Below are positions 46,818 to 57,040 of a stretch of DNA of 64,000 bases, piece by piece. Source of the DNA: Chloroflexota bacterium (lineage in GTDB: Bacteria > Chloroflexota > Anaerolineae > UBA4142); the NCBI GenBank assembly GCA_016215025.1, contig JACRMI010000025.1, forward strand, positions 1 through 64,000. Direction: 5' to 3'. The position numbers were made by a program, and so were the translations under genes. Within the stretch, counting starts at the first letter, position 1; each line of letters opens with the position of its first letter. The notes below the pieces were generated by a model. It searched no databases. It worked only from the letters and a program-made list of their open reading frames with translations, and was not told the origin of the DNA.

Positions 46818-47327
46818 TCACTTGTTACTCACTACTCCGTGTTGTTTCCAATAAATCAACTCATTCACGCCTTGCACAACATAATCTTCTAGTTTGCCGG
46901 ACTCGCGATATCCGAGGCGTTGGTAAAATCTCTGTGCATCGATGTTGAAATCCGAGACAAGCAAAAACAAATCGCAGTGCTGCGCAAAAACGTTTTGTTC
47001 GGCGAATGCCATTAGCGCGCGACCGACCCCATGCCCTCGTTCACCGGGGCGCACGCCGATGAGTTGAACATAGCCGCTTCGGCTAAATGCACCGCGTTCG
47101 ACGAGCCAAATGAAGCCGACAACATCGTCTGCGCGTTCGGCGACGAAGATTTTTGCCCCTTCGGCAATGCCATCGCGCAATCGTTTGCTCATCGATTCTT
47201 CGGTGACGCCGTAACGTTGCCACAATGGCGTCGCCGCAACCCAGGATGCGATGTCAGCAACATCAGCGTACGCGAGCAGACGAATTGTGATTTGTTCAGC
47301 GGTCGGTGGTCGTCGGTCGTCGGTCAT
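46818..47327 (-). CDS. GNAT family N-acetyltransferase
   Basis: YVQLIGVRPGERGHGVGRALMAFAEQNVFAQHCDLFLLVSDFNIDAQRFYQRLGYRESGKLEDYV; ATG overlaps the upstream permease stop. Confidence 0.9.
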   Translation of the reverse strand: MTDDRRPPTAEQITIRLLAYADVADIASWVAATPLWQRYGVTEESMSKRLRDGIAEGAKIFVAERADDVVGFIWLVERGAFSRSGYVQLIGVRPGERGHGVGRALMAFAEQNVFAQHCDLFLLVSDFNIDAQRFYQRLGYRESGKLEDYVVQGVNELIYWKQHGVVSNK

Positions 47328-48169
47328 GATCTTAACCGCGGATCAAGTGCGTCGCGCAAGCCGTCGCCCAGCAAATTAAAGCCGAGCACGCCAAGCATGA
47401 TTGCCAAGCCGGGAAACACCGCCATCCACGGTGCAATCTCCATCAGTTTGCGACTATCGCTCAACATGCTGCCCCACGACGGCGCAGGCGGAATCGTTCC
47501 TAGTCCAAGAAAACTCAGCCCCGCTTCGGTCAACATTGCCCATGACAGCGCAAGCGTGATTTGCACGATAATAGGCGCGATCGCATTCGGCAAAATATGG
47601 CGAAGCAAGATGCGGGGATGATGCAAACCCGTCGCGCGTGCTGCTTCGACGAATTCCATCGACTTGAGCGACAGCACCGGTCCGCGCGCGACTCGGGCGA
47701 AGATCGGCGTATAGACAACGGAGATGGCAAGAATCGTATTAGCTGCGCCCGGTCCGAGTGCGGCTACAATCGTTAGCGCGAGCAGAATTGCCGGGAACGC
47801 AAAGAACAAATCCATCACGCGCATAATGATGTTATCGACAAGCCCGCCAATATAACCTGCCGTCATTCCTAATGCCGAACCCACTGCGCACGCCATCGCA
47901 ACTGAAAGTAGCGCGACGCGCAGTGAATTGGTCGCGCCGTGCATCAAGCGACTGAGAATGTCGCGCCCAAATTCATCGGTGCCAAGCAAATAGGGTAGGT
48001 TCGGCGCAAGCAATCGATCCTTCGCATGTTGTTCGATGGGCGAGTACGGCGCGAGAACCGCAGCAAATAGTGCGACAAGCACGTATGTCCAAACCAGCAC
48101 AACTCCAATTTGTGCGCTGCGATAGCGCAGAAATCGTTTTAGCGTTTGAAATCGTGAAGGTTTATTCAT
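47324..48169 (-). CDS. Peptide/nickel-type ABC transporter permease (DppC family)
   Basis: YLLGTDEFGRDILSRLMHGATNSLRVALLSV; EAARATGLHHPRILLRHILPNAIAPIIVQ. Confidence 0.94.
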   Translation of the reverse strand: MNKPSRFQTLKRFLRYRSAQIGVVLVWTYVLVALFAAVLAPYSPIEQHAKDRLLAPNLPYLLGTDEFGRDILSRLMHGATNSLRVALLSVAMACAVGSALGMTAGYIGGLVDNIIMRVMDLFFAFPAILLALTIVAALGPGAANTILAISVVYTPIFARVARGPVLSLKSMEFVEAARATGLHHPRILLRHILPNAIAPIIVQITLALSWAMLTEAGLSFLGLGTIPPAPSWGSMLSDSRKLMEIAPWMAVFPGLAIMLGVLGFNLLGDGLRDALDPRLRS

Positions 48170-49115
48170 AGCGAATGCGTGGATTGACAAAGGCGTATGC
48201 CATGTCTGCAATCAGATTAATCAAAACGAAATTAAAGGCGATGAAAATTATCGTGCCTTGAACAATTGCGTAATCGCGCTGACCAATTGCGGTTAGCAAC
48301 AACCGACCGATGCCGGGCAGCGCAAAGACTTCTTCCACAATAATTGCCCCACCGAACAGATATCCGGTTTCCAAGCCGATAATCGTAATTACCGGAATGA
48401 GTGCGTTTTTGAGACAATGTCCAACGATAACGGCTTGTTCGCGCAGTCCTTTGCCGCGCGCCGTACGCGTATAATCCTGTCGCAATTCTTCCAACAACGA
48501 TGAACGCATAGTCCGCATGACCGATGCGCTAAAGGCGAATCCTAATGTGAACGCAGGAAAAATCAATTGTTGTAAATTTTTGATCGGGTCTTTGGTTAAA
48601 GCAGTATAGTCTCCAGAAGTGGGGAGAATGCCAAACACGACTGACAAAACGAGAATGATGAGCGTGCCCATCCAAAAATTTGGCAACGCGAGTCCGACCA
48701 GCGCAAATAATCGCCCGGCGATGTCGAGCCAGGAATCGCGCTTGACGGCGGCGACGATGCCAATTGGAATGCCGATCATCAAAGCGATAATCATCGCTAG
48801 AATTGCCAACTCGAAGGTGAGCGGAAAGCGCGCGAGGATTTCAGGCAAGACCGGAAGCCCGCTGCGCGTCGAGTAACCAAAATCGCCGCGCAAGGCCGAC
48901 GTGAGCCAAATCCAGTATTGTTCAGGCAAGGGTTTGTCGAGACCAAAGTAGGCGCGCAGCGCAGCCATTTGCGCATCGGTCAGCTTGAACGAAGTTCCGA
49001 TCATTGCATTGATCGCATCGCCGGGAATAAGTCGCATCACGAGGAAAACGATGAGCGATATGCCGAGGAGCGTCGGAATGAACGCGATGAGGCGTTGAGC
49101 CAAATACCTTTGCAT
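48162..49115 (-). CDS. Peptide/nickel-type ABC transporter permease (DppB family)
   Basis: MQRYLAQRLIAFIPTLLGISLIVFLVMRLIPGDA; ARGKGLREQAVIVGHCLKNALIPVITIIGLETGYLFGGAIIVEEVFALPGIGRLL. Confidence 0.95.
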   Translation of the reverse strand: MQRYLAQRLIAFIPTLLGISLIVFLVMRLIPGDAINAMIGTSFKLTDAQMAALRAYFGLDKPLPEQYWIWLTSALRGDFGYSTRSGLPVLPEILARFPLTFELAILAMIIALMIGIPIGIVAAVKRDSWLDIAGRLFALVGLALPNFWMGTLIILVLSVVFGILPTSGDYTALTKDPIKNLQQLIFPAFTLGFAFSASVMRTMRSSLLEELRQDYTRTARGKGLREQAVIVGHCLKNALIPVITIIGLETGYLFGGAIIVEEVFALPGIGRLLLTAIGQRDYAIVQGTIIFIAFNFVLINLIADMAYAFVNPRIRYE

Positions 49116-49117
49116 GT

Positions 49118-49212
49118 CAGTAAACGGTGAACAGCTTTCAGTATCCAGTGTTCAGTATTCAGTCGTCAATATACGGCGACTGAATACTGATTACTGAATA
49201 CTGATTACTGGT
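49118..49212. repeat. Low-complexity/palindromic repeat of cagt/ttcagtattcagt/ctgaatactgattact words
   Basis: cagtaaacggtgaacagctttcagtatccagtgttcagtattcagt...ggcgactgaatactgattactgaatactgattact. Confidence 0.7.
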
Positions 49213-49213
49213 T

Positions 49214-50899
49214 TTACTTGTCGAGCCAGGCTTCGCGCAGATAGATCAGCGAGCCATTGGACAGCGGAGTGAAACCTTTGACGAACGGTTGCCCAACTCG
49301 ATATTCATAACCAACGTAGAGCCATGTCCACGGCGCAGCGTCGGTGAGTTTCTTTTGAATCTCGGCGTAAATGGGTTTGCGTTTTTCCGGATCAGCAATC
49401 GCGCGACCTTGATCCAACAAAGCGTTGATTTCGGGACTGTTGTAGGCGGCAACGTTGTTCAAATTTCCGGTGCTGTGCCAGTATCGATAGAACATCACAT
49501 CGGGGTCAGGATTGCCACCGTTAAGAGCTACGGCTGCATCGAAATCGGCTTTGAGCCAACGATCGACATACACGCTCAACTCGAGCGTTTCGATGGTGGT
49601 CTCAATACCAACTTTTTTCAACTGGGCTTGAATGTTCTGCGCTTCGGCGACGGCGGTGGGCGGTTCGCCAGTCGCGGCGATAATGGTAAATTTTACGCCG
49701 GTCGCCTTACCGGCTTCGGTGAGTAGTTGCTTGGCTTTGGCTTCGTCCTTTTTGTAGCAGGTCAAATCATTCAGATTCGCGCTGTAAAAAGGCGCGGTGG
49801 CCGGCGCAGTCACCTGACCTTCGCCGAGCGATGCGGTATCGAGAACTTCTTGGCGATCAATTGCACACGAAATGGCTTGGCGCACTTTGAGGTCGGTGAA
49901 AACTGGTCGCTTGGCATTCAACTGCAAGACGTGATACGCAAGAGCGGATGCGCGCGAAATGCTTAGCGTGCTGCTCGCTGCACCCGCACGAATTGCAACG
50001 CGCGGGTCGTTGATGAGCGCCCAGTCAAGCGTCTTGGCGCGTAAGCCCGCCAAAATGGATGACTCGTCCGGAATCGTGCGCCATTCGATGCCATCCAGGC
50101 GTGGCAACCCAGGAATCCAAAAATCCTTGGATGCTTTCATTGTGAACGTTTGATCCGGCGTCCACTTGTCGATGGTGAATGCGCCAGTTCCGACATCGAC
50201 TTTGGCGGGATCCGCACCACCACTCACTTGCTTTTTGTTGATGATCGCCGCATTTGGATTCGTCATCGACGAAAGAATCGCAGAGTTTGGCGCTTTGAGC
50301 GTAAAGACAATCGTGTTCGCATCCGGGGTGTCCATCTTGTCGATACCGGTAAACGACGAACGCGCTGCCGCGCCGGTCTTTTCGTCGAGAATGCGTTCGA
50401 ACGAGAATTTCACATCGTCCGACGTCATCGGATCGCCGTTATGGAATTTCACATTCTTGCGGAGTGTGACGGTGAGTGTCTTGCCATCTTCGGACCACTT
50501 CCACGACTCGGCAAGATTGGGAACGATTTTCAAATCCTTGTCGAAAGCAAAGAGCGGATCGTAAATCAATTCCAACATTCGGAAGGACGCAAAGGCGGTT
50601 TGTTTATGGGGGTCAAGTCCGGTTGCGTCTGCGGCGCGCGCGGCGATCAGCGTGCCACCTTTCTTCGGTGCGGCAGTCGGCGCGGGAGTTGCGGTCACAA
50701 CGACAGGAACCTGGACTTGGACCGTCTGCGGTACTGGAACTTGGACGGTTTGTTGAACGGGGACTTGGACGGTCTGGGGAACCGGAACCTGGACCGTCTG
50801 TTGAACGATCACCGGGGCAGGGGTCGGCGCGGGCGCGCAAGAGACCGCGGCAACTACGGCGATGACCAAGAGCGTAACCAGCAGCGAAATTCGCTTCAT
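49214..50899 (-). CDS. ABC transporter substrate-binding lipoprotein (peptide-type, SBP family 5)
   Basis: Lipobox MKRISLLVTLLVIAVVAAVSCAP; KFHNGDPMTSDDVKFSFERILDEKTGA; repetitive QVPVPQTVQVPVQQTVQVPVPQTVQ linker. Confidence 0.93.
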   Translation of the reverse strand: MKRISLLVTLLVIAVVAAVSCAPAPTPAPVIVQQTVQVPVPQTVQVPVQQTVQVPVPQTVQVQVPVVVTATPAPTAAPKKGGTLIAARAADATGLDPHKQTAFASFRMLELIYDPLFAFDKDLKIVPNLAESWKWSEDGKTLTVTLRKNVKFHNGDPMTSDDVKFSFERILDEKTGAAARSSFTGIDKMDTPDANTIVFTLKAPNSAILSSMTNPNAAIINKKQVSGGADPAKVDVGTGAFTIDKWTPDQTFTMKASKDFWIPGLPRLDGIEWRTIPDESSILAGLRAKTLDWALINDPRVAIRAGAASSTLSISRASALAYHVLQLNAKRPVFTDLKVRQAISCAIDRQEVLDTASLGEGQVTAPATAPFYSANLNDLTCYKKDEAKAKQLLTEAGKATGVKFTIIAATGEPPTAVAEAQNIQAQLKKVGIETTIETLELSVYVDRWLKADFDAAVALNGGNPDPDVMFYRYWHSTGNLNNVAAYNSPEINALLDQGRAIADPEKRKPIYAEIQKKLTDAAPWTWLYVGYEYRVGQPFVKGFTPLSNGSLIYLREAWLDK

Positions 50900-51077
50900 G
50901 GAATCTTCTCCTCTATGAGCTAATTCAATCGAACGTCGATTGACCTGGCGGAGGTCATTAGCAATGCTAAAGAATCGCCAGTCCTCCTTTTCGATTTCAT
51001 GCACCGCGATTGTATGCTCTTGCCTGATGTTTGTCAACGGAGTTCGGGCGAATCATTCGCTTGATCTCAGCAAAAAA

Positions 51078-51109
51078 ATCCAGGTTTCCTTTTGCAAAGA
51101 AACCTGGAT
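51078..51109 (-). terminator. Rho-independent terminator of the RRM gene
   Basis: Minus strand atccaggtttctttgcaaaaggaaacctggat followed by ttttttt. Confidence 0.85.
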
Positions 51110-51122
51110 CATCAGTGTCTGT

Positions 51123-51491
51123 TTAGAAGCGACCGCCGCTGCGACCGCCACCACCACCGCCGCCGCGACCACCGCGACCGCCGCGACCACCACCGCCGCC
51201 GCCACCGCGATAACCGCCACCACCGCCACCGCTGCGTTCTTCACGCGGGCGAGCGATGCTAACTGTCATCGGTCGGCCATCGAGTTCATAGTTGTTGAAC
51301 AATTGAATGGCTTTGGCTGCTTCAGCCGCTCCCACCATTTCGATGAAACCGAAACCTTTGGGACGACGAGTTTCGCGATCGAGGATCAGCGAGACTTCTT
51401 TCACTTCCCCTGCTTGGGCGAAGAGCTGGCGCAGGTCGTCCTCTGACACGTTGTAGGACAGATTGCCTACATACAATTTTGCTTCCGACAC
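51123..51491 (-). CDS. RRM RNA-binding protein with Gly/Arg-rich (RGG) tail
   Basis: (V)SEAKLYVGNLSYNVSEDDLRQLFAQAGEVKEVSLILDRETRRPKGFGFIEM (RNP1/RNP2); tail GGGGGGYRGGGGGGGRGGRGGRGG; GTG start preceded by aaaggagg. Confidence 0.93.
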   Translation of the reverse strand: MSEAKLYVGNLSYNVSEDDLRQLFAQAGEVKEVSLILDRETRRPKGFGFIEMVGAAEAAKAIQLFNNYELDGRPMTVSIARPREERSGGGGGGYRGGGGGGGRGGRGGRGGGGGGGRSGGRF

Positions 51492-51563
51492 GGAAAGCCT
51501 CCTTTGGGAATGGAAACAATGCTCCAGCTCTGCGCTTTTGCAATTTGTTCCTGAGTCGTCAGG

Positions 51564-51598
51564 AAAAAAGCCGCCCCGGTACCGATACCGAGCGGCTT
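51564..51598 (-). terminator. Intrinsic-terminator/attenuator-like hairpin in the RRM gene 5' leader
   Basis: Minus strand AAGCCGC t CGGTA tcgg TACCG gg GCGGCTTTTTT, between predicted promoter and RBS. Confidence 0.7.
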
Positions 51599-51632
51599 GA
51601 CAAAACCAATTCGGCTGTCTCTGACAGGCCAC

Positions 51633-51661
51633 ACTATAACATGAATTACCAGGTTAGTCAA
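51633..51661 (-). promoter_or_regulatory. Putative sigma70 promoter for the RRM gene (TTGACT-17-TATAGT)
   Basis: Minus strand ttgact aacctggtaattcatgt tatagt. Confidence 0.75.
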
Positions 51662-51687
51662 CCGACTTTTCAGAAATGCGATGCACG

Positions 51688-51696
51688 TGGTATAAT
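51688..51696 (+). promoter_or_regulatory. Extended -10 element (TGGTATAAT) for the dus gene
   Basis: tggtataat 8 nt upstream of ATG 51704; divergent from the RRM promoter. Confidence 0.55.
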
Positions 51697-51703
51697 CAAT
51701 ACT

Positions 51704-52756
51704 ATGTTAGACCTGATGAAAAACCTAACAGAGTTCAGCGGCTCCGAAAGGAGCCGCGATCTGTCACGTCTGAAAACGCTTCCTAAATTTTACATTCGTG
51801 AAATTCCCATCTTTGGCGATCTGATTCTTGCGCCGATGGATGGCTATTCCGATATGCCGTTTCGTTTGCTCTGTCACGAACTTGGCTCGGCGATTTCCTA
51901 CACCGAATTTATTAACGTCGATAGCTTGCACGGGCGTGTGCCCAATCAAGTCATGGCACGCAAATTGCGCTTCGATTCAAGCGAATATCCGCGTACGATT
52001 CAAATCTACGGGCACGACGAAGACCGTTTGGTCGAGGTGGCACAGCGCATGGAAGCGGAGTATGCGCCGACCATAATCGATTTGAATATGGGCTGCTACG
52101 TCAAAAAGATCGCCGAGCGTGGCGCAGGGTCTGGCATGCTGCGCGATCCAGAAAAAATTGGCAGGGTTTTTTCTCGGCTTACGCATTGCCTGCGTGTGCC
52201 CGTCACCGGCAAGATTCGTTTGGGTTGGGATGAAGACACTCGCAACTATATCGAGGTCGCCAAAATCTTGGAAGATAACGGCGCGAGTTTGATCGCCGTT
52301 CACGCGCGGACGAAAAAGCAGGGCTATACTGGCGAAGCGGATTGGAACGCCATCACAGAAATCAAGCAAGCGGTCAAGATTCCCGTCATCGGCAACGGCG
52401 ATGTTAAGACGGTCGCCGATATCGATCAAATCAAAGCGCAAACCGGCTGCGATGGCGTCATGATTGGGCGGGGAGCAATCGGCAACCCCTGGATATTTTC
52501 GCGGAAAGACCGGAGAGACGTAACGCCTGAAGAGAAAATCGCGTTGATGCGCCGCCACGTTGCGCTCAATGCCGATTTTTACGGTGATCGACTTGGTTTG
52601 GTTTTGTTTCGCAAACATGCCGTGCGCTATATTCAAAAACTGGTCGATGGCGACGACTTGCGCTTGCCGCTCACGCATTGCTCTGCCCAATTGGAGTTCG
52701 AGCGCATCATCAGCGAATTTGAGCAAGTGCATGAAATTGCTCGATTGACTGACTAA
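51704..52756 (+). CDS. dus: tRNA-dihydrouridine synthase
   Basis: LILAPMDGYSDMPFRLLCHELGSAISYTEFIN, IIDLNMGCYVKKIAERGAGSGMLRDP, IGNGDVKTVADIDQIKAQTGCDGVMIGRGAIGNPWIF. N-terminus start uncertain. Confidence 0.95.
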   Translation: MLDLMKNLTEFSGSERSRDLSRLKTLPKFYIREIPIFGDLILAPMDGYSDMPFRLLCHELGSAISYTEFINVDSLHGRVPNQVMARKLRFDSSEYPRTIQIYGHDEDRLVEVAQRMEAEYAPTIIDLNMGCYVKKIAERGAGSGMLRDPEKIGRVFSRLTHCLRVPVTGKIRLGWDEDTRNYIEVAKILEDNGASLIAVHARTKKQGYTGEADWNAITEIKQAVKIPVIGNGDVKTVADIDQIKAQTGCDGVMIGRGAIGNPWIFSRKDRRDVTPEEKIALMRRHVALNADFYGDRLGLVLFRKHAVRYIQKLVDGDDLRLPLTHCSAQLEFERIISEFEQVHEIARLTD

Positions 52757-52784
52757 ATTTGCAGTTTTGGGAAACTAGGTCTAA

Positions 52785-52813
52785 TTGACAGTCCGTTCAA
52801 CTTGTGATAGCAT
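52785..52813 (+). promoter_or_regulatory. Putative sigma70 promoter for the roadblock gene (TTGACA-17-TAGCAT)
   Basis: ttgaca gtccgttcaacttgtga tagcat. Confidence 0.65.
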
Positions 52814-52860
52814 ATCACTCGTAATCAAGCTAGGATAATTGAACGTCAAAGGAGACTGAT

Positions 52861-53235
52861 ATGGATCAGAAATCGCGTTCAGAAAAATTGGTTACCCGCC
52901 TCCGCGATTTTCGTTCATCGATCCCGGATGTGGAAGCGTCAGCAGTTGTTAGCGCGGACGGTCTCATCGTTGCTTCTGACCTGCCCGCAGGTGTGGAAGA
53001 GGATCGCGTTTCTGCTATGTCAGCCGCGATGCTTTCCTTGGGCGACCGGATCGCCTCTGAGCTGCGACGGGGTGAGTTGGATCAGGTTTATATTCACGGA
53101 GAGAATGGCTATGTCGTTTTGATGGCAGCCGGTGAAGAAGCCGTTTTGACAGTGCTGGCACGGCGCGAAGCGAAATTAGGTTTGATTCTCTACGACATGA
53201 AAAAAGCCGCCGCCGATATTTCGGCGATGATCTAA
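52861..53235 (+). CDS. Roadblock/LC7 domain protein
   Basis: IPDVEASAVVSADGLIVASDLPAGVEEDRVSAMSAAMLSLGDRIASELRRGELDQVYIHGENGYVVLMAAG; RBS aaaggaga. Confidence 0.9.
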   Translation: MDQKSRSEKLVTRLRDFRSSIPDVEASAVVSADGLIVASDLPAGVEEDRVSAMSAAMLSLGDRIASELRRGELDQVYIHGENGYVVLMAAGEEAVLTVLARREAKLGLILYDMKKAAADISAMI

Positions 53236-53366
53236 CCCAGGACGAGTATCAAAAATCAGCGATTCAAAAAGACACGGAGCTTCACCGCCCCGTGTTTTTA
53301 TTGTGTAGGGGCGGGGTTATCTCGCCCAAGAGAAGGGCGGGTGGAACCTGCCCCTACAAGGAATAA

Positions 53367-54995
<1,629 letters not shown>

Positions 54996-54998
54996 TGT

Positions 54999-55030
54999 CA
55001 AGACCGACGTACGTCGGTCTTTTCTTTTTT
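54999..55030 (+). terminator. Rho-independent terminator after pyrG
   Basis: aagaccgacgtacgtcggtctttt ctttttt. Confidence 0.85.
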
Positions 55031-55042
55031 TAAGGAAGTGTA

Positions 55043-55071
55043 TTGGCAAAAAAAAATAATCGTGATAGAAT
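55043..55071 (+). promoter_or_regulatory. Putative promoter for the HEAT gene (TTGGCA-17-TAGAAT)
   Basis: ttggca aaaaaaaataatcgtga tagaat. Confidence 0.6.
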
Positions 55072-55109
55072 ATGAGTGAAGGGTTCCTACGGATGGAGGG
55101 ACAGCGATT

Positions 55110-56054
55110 ATGCCATCACCCAAAATGACAAAACGAGATAAATTAGCTTGGCTGGCGGACCTCGAGGAGGGTTACCGCCCATTCGATAAACATGCACTGA
55201 CGTTGTTGCGTTCGCTAATGGACGACGCAGACGCCGAGGTTCGCGCTGAAGCGATTGCTTGTCTGTGGGACGACCCCGACCCACGGTGGATCGACGTATT
55301 GATGAAAAAAGTTGAATCCGATCCACATGCCGAAGTTCGTGCCCATGCAATCTCCGCGTTAGGGCGCTATGTGTACGAAGGACAAGTTGCCGAAATCGAC
55401 GATTGGGCGACGCCCGTTTTTGAAATATCGCAAAAGGATTACAAGCGCGTGATCGAATTTCTTTTTCGTATCGCGCAAGACCCGGATGAAGCAGTCGGCG
55501 CGCGGCGTTATGCGATTGAGGCGCTCGCCTTTTGTTCGGAGGATTCTGCGGTATTCGAATTGATCGATTGGGCGTATCATCAACGCGACCGACGCTTTAA
55601 GGTGAGCGCGCTATTTGCGATGGCGCGTCACGGCGATCCGCGCTGGACGGAGTACATTCTCGCCGAACTACATTCTCACGATTCGCAAATTCAGTACGAA
55701 GCGGTGCGTGCCGCCGGTGAGTTGGGTTTGCGCGAAGCGACGGACACGCTGATCGAATTTGCGCGTGGCAAAGGATTGCGCAAGCCTTTGAGACTCCTCT
55801 CGATTTATGCCCTCGGCGAAACCGGGGACGAACGCGCGATGCCGGTGTTAGAGCAGTTGGCACGTTCACGTGATCGTGACATTCGCGATGTGGCGCGTGA
55901 AGCTATCGACGAATGGCGCGCGGTGGCAGAGATGGAACAAATGGCGGATGATGCCTTGGACGACATGGAATCACCCGATATCGAAGATTATTACGATGTC
56001 GATGCCATGCCGGATATCTGGGATACCGAAATCGGAGCGTTTTCTAAAAACTAA
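55110..56054 (+). CDS. HEAT repeat domain protein
   Basis: Repeated DADAEVRAEAIACLWD / DPHAEVRAHAISALGRYV / DSQIQYEAVRAAGELG / ERAMPVLEQLARSRDRDIRDVAREAID. Confidence 0.9.
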   Translation: MPSPKMTKRDKLAWLADLEEGYRPFDKHALTLLRSLMDDADAEVRAEAIACLWDDPDPRWIDVLMKKVESDPHAEVRAHAISALGRYVYEGQVAEIDDWATPVFEISQKDYKRVIEFLFRIAQDPDEAVGARRYAIEALAFCSEDSAVFELIDWAYHQRDRRFKVSALFAMARHGDPRWTEYILAELHSHDSQIQYEAVRAAGELGLREATDTLIEFARGKGLRKPLRLLSIYALGETGDERAMPVLEQLARSRDRDIRDVAREAIDEWRAVAEMEQMADDALDDMESPDIEDYYDVDAMPDIWDTEIGAFSKN

Positions 56055-56057
56055 ACA

Positions 56058-56090
56058 ACGCGGCAGGGCAAAAACCTGCCGCGATTTTTT
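56058..56090 (+). terminator. Rho-independent terminator after the HEAT gene
   Basis: cggcagggcaaaaacctgccgcgatttttt. Confidence 0.8.
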
Positions 56091-56224
56091 ATGATCGATA
56101 TTTCTCAGAGTTGGTCCTTCGCTGTTGGCGCACCAGCAGCGAAATAAGAATTTCGATGATGTGGGGCAAATTCCCAATTTGCCAGGCAAGTTGGAAACTT
56201 GCACTACTTTTTTAGGGGAGAAAA

Positions 56225-56935
56225 ATGAGTTACCTTTCACCGACCACACCAATCCAATACGTTGCTGAAATCAAGCATGTCAAAGAGGTTACTCTCTATG
56301 GCGTTGCAAATCTCGAGTTCTGGCAGAATTGTTTAAAACCAGAAAATCTGATTCCGTTTCAAGAAGATGGCAAAGCCCACTTGTTTATTAGCGCGACGGA
56401 ACTCGTTTATATGGGCATCAAATTCCGCGAAGTCTCTTTTTCGGTCTATGTCGCCGACCCTAAGGAGGTTAGCAAGCATGGCGGATTCTATCTCATCCAC
56501 GCGTTCAACTCATCACGGCTGTTTGCATTTTCGGAACGAACCATGTTCCAAACGCCTTATTATCATGGAACGATTCAAGTCAAGGCATCTATTCCATCCG
56601 AATTCAAATTAATGGATGCAAGTGATGTAGCGCTGAAAGCAAAAATGTCGGGAGTTGTTCCTTGTTCCAAAAGTGAAAACGAACTGTGGGAAGGGCCGAT
56701 TTTTCTACCCAAGTATATAAGCAAAGGAAATTCTTCGGGCGGGGTTTTCTACGCCAAGCTGGGCGGCTTGACCGAGACGTATCCATTTTCACCATCGATG
56801 GATACGCTGGAGTTCAAGCCAACGCAGAATGCTGACGTTATCCGTTGGCTCGTCGAGTCCAAGTTTATGGTGAAAGAATGGCGCGTCCGCCAAGATGCGG
56901 AACATGCCAAGTCGAAGACGTACAGACGGGACTAG
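56225..56935 (+). CDS. Hypothetical protein (236 aa)
   Basis: Long ORF with RBS-like ggggag upstream; MSYLSPTTPIQYVAEIKHVKEVTLYGVANLEFWQ... Confidence 0.7.
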   Translation: MSYLSPTTPIQYVAEIKHVKEVTLYGVANLEFWQNCLKPENLIPFQEDGKAHLFISATELVYMGIKFREVSFSVYVADPKEVSKHGGFYLIHAFNSSRLFAFSERTMFQTPYYHGTIQVKASIPSEFKLMDASDVALKAKMSGVVPCSKSENELWEGPIFLPKYISKGNSSGGVFYAKLGGLTETYPFSPSMDTLEFKPTQNADVIRWLVESKFMVKEWRVRQDAEHAKSKTYRRD

Positions 56936-57040
56936 ATTATTGGTTTGGGTTTTAACCAGCAATGATGTTTGACGGTCATGGTTTTCCAAGTTATACTTGG
57001 AACCGAATCTACAAACGCGGTGATTCAGATTAGAGGAATT

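Noticed and set aside
50613-50840. Pro/Ser/Arg-rich ORF over the SBP linker
   Set aside because: Alternate frame of the repetitive QVPVPQTV coding sequence; no independent signals.
51053-51244. Antisense ORF MKNAAVAVVAVIAVAAAVVVAAVAVVAAAVVV...
   Set aside because: Labelled minus and hydrophobic, but it is only an out-of-frame reading of the GGC/GGT-rich Gly tail of the RRM gene; low-complexity artefact.
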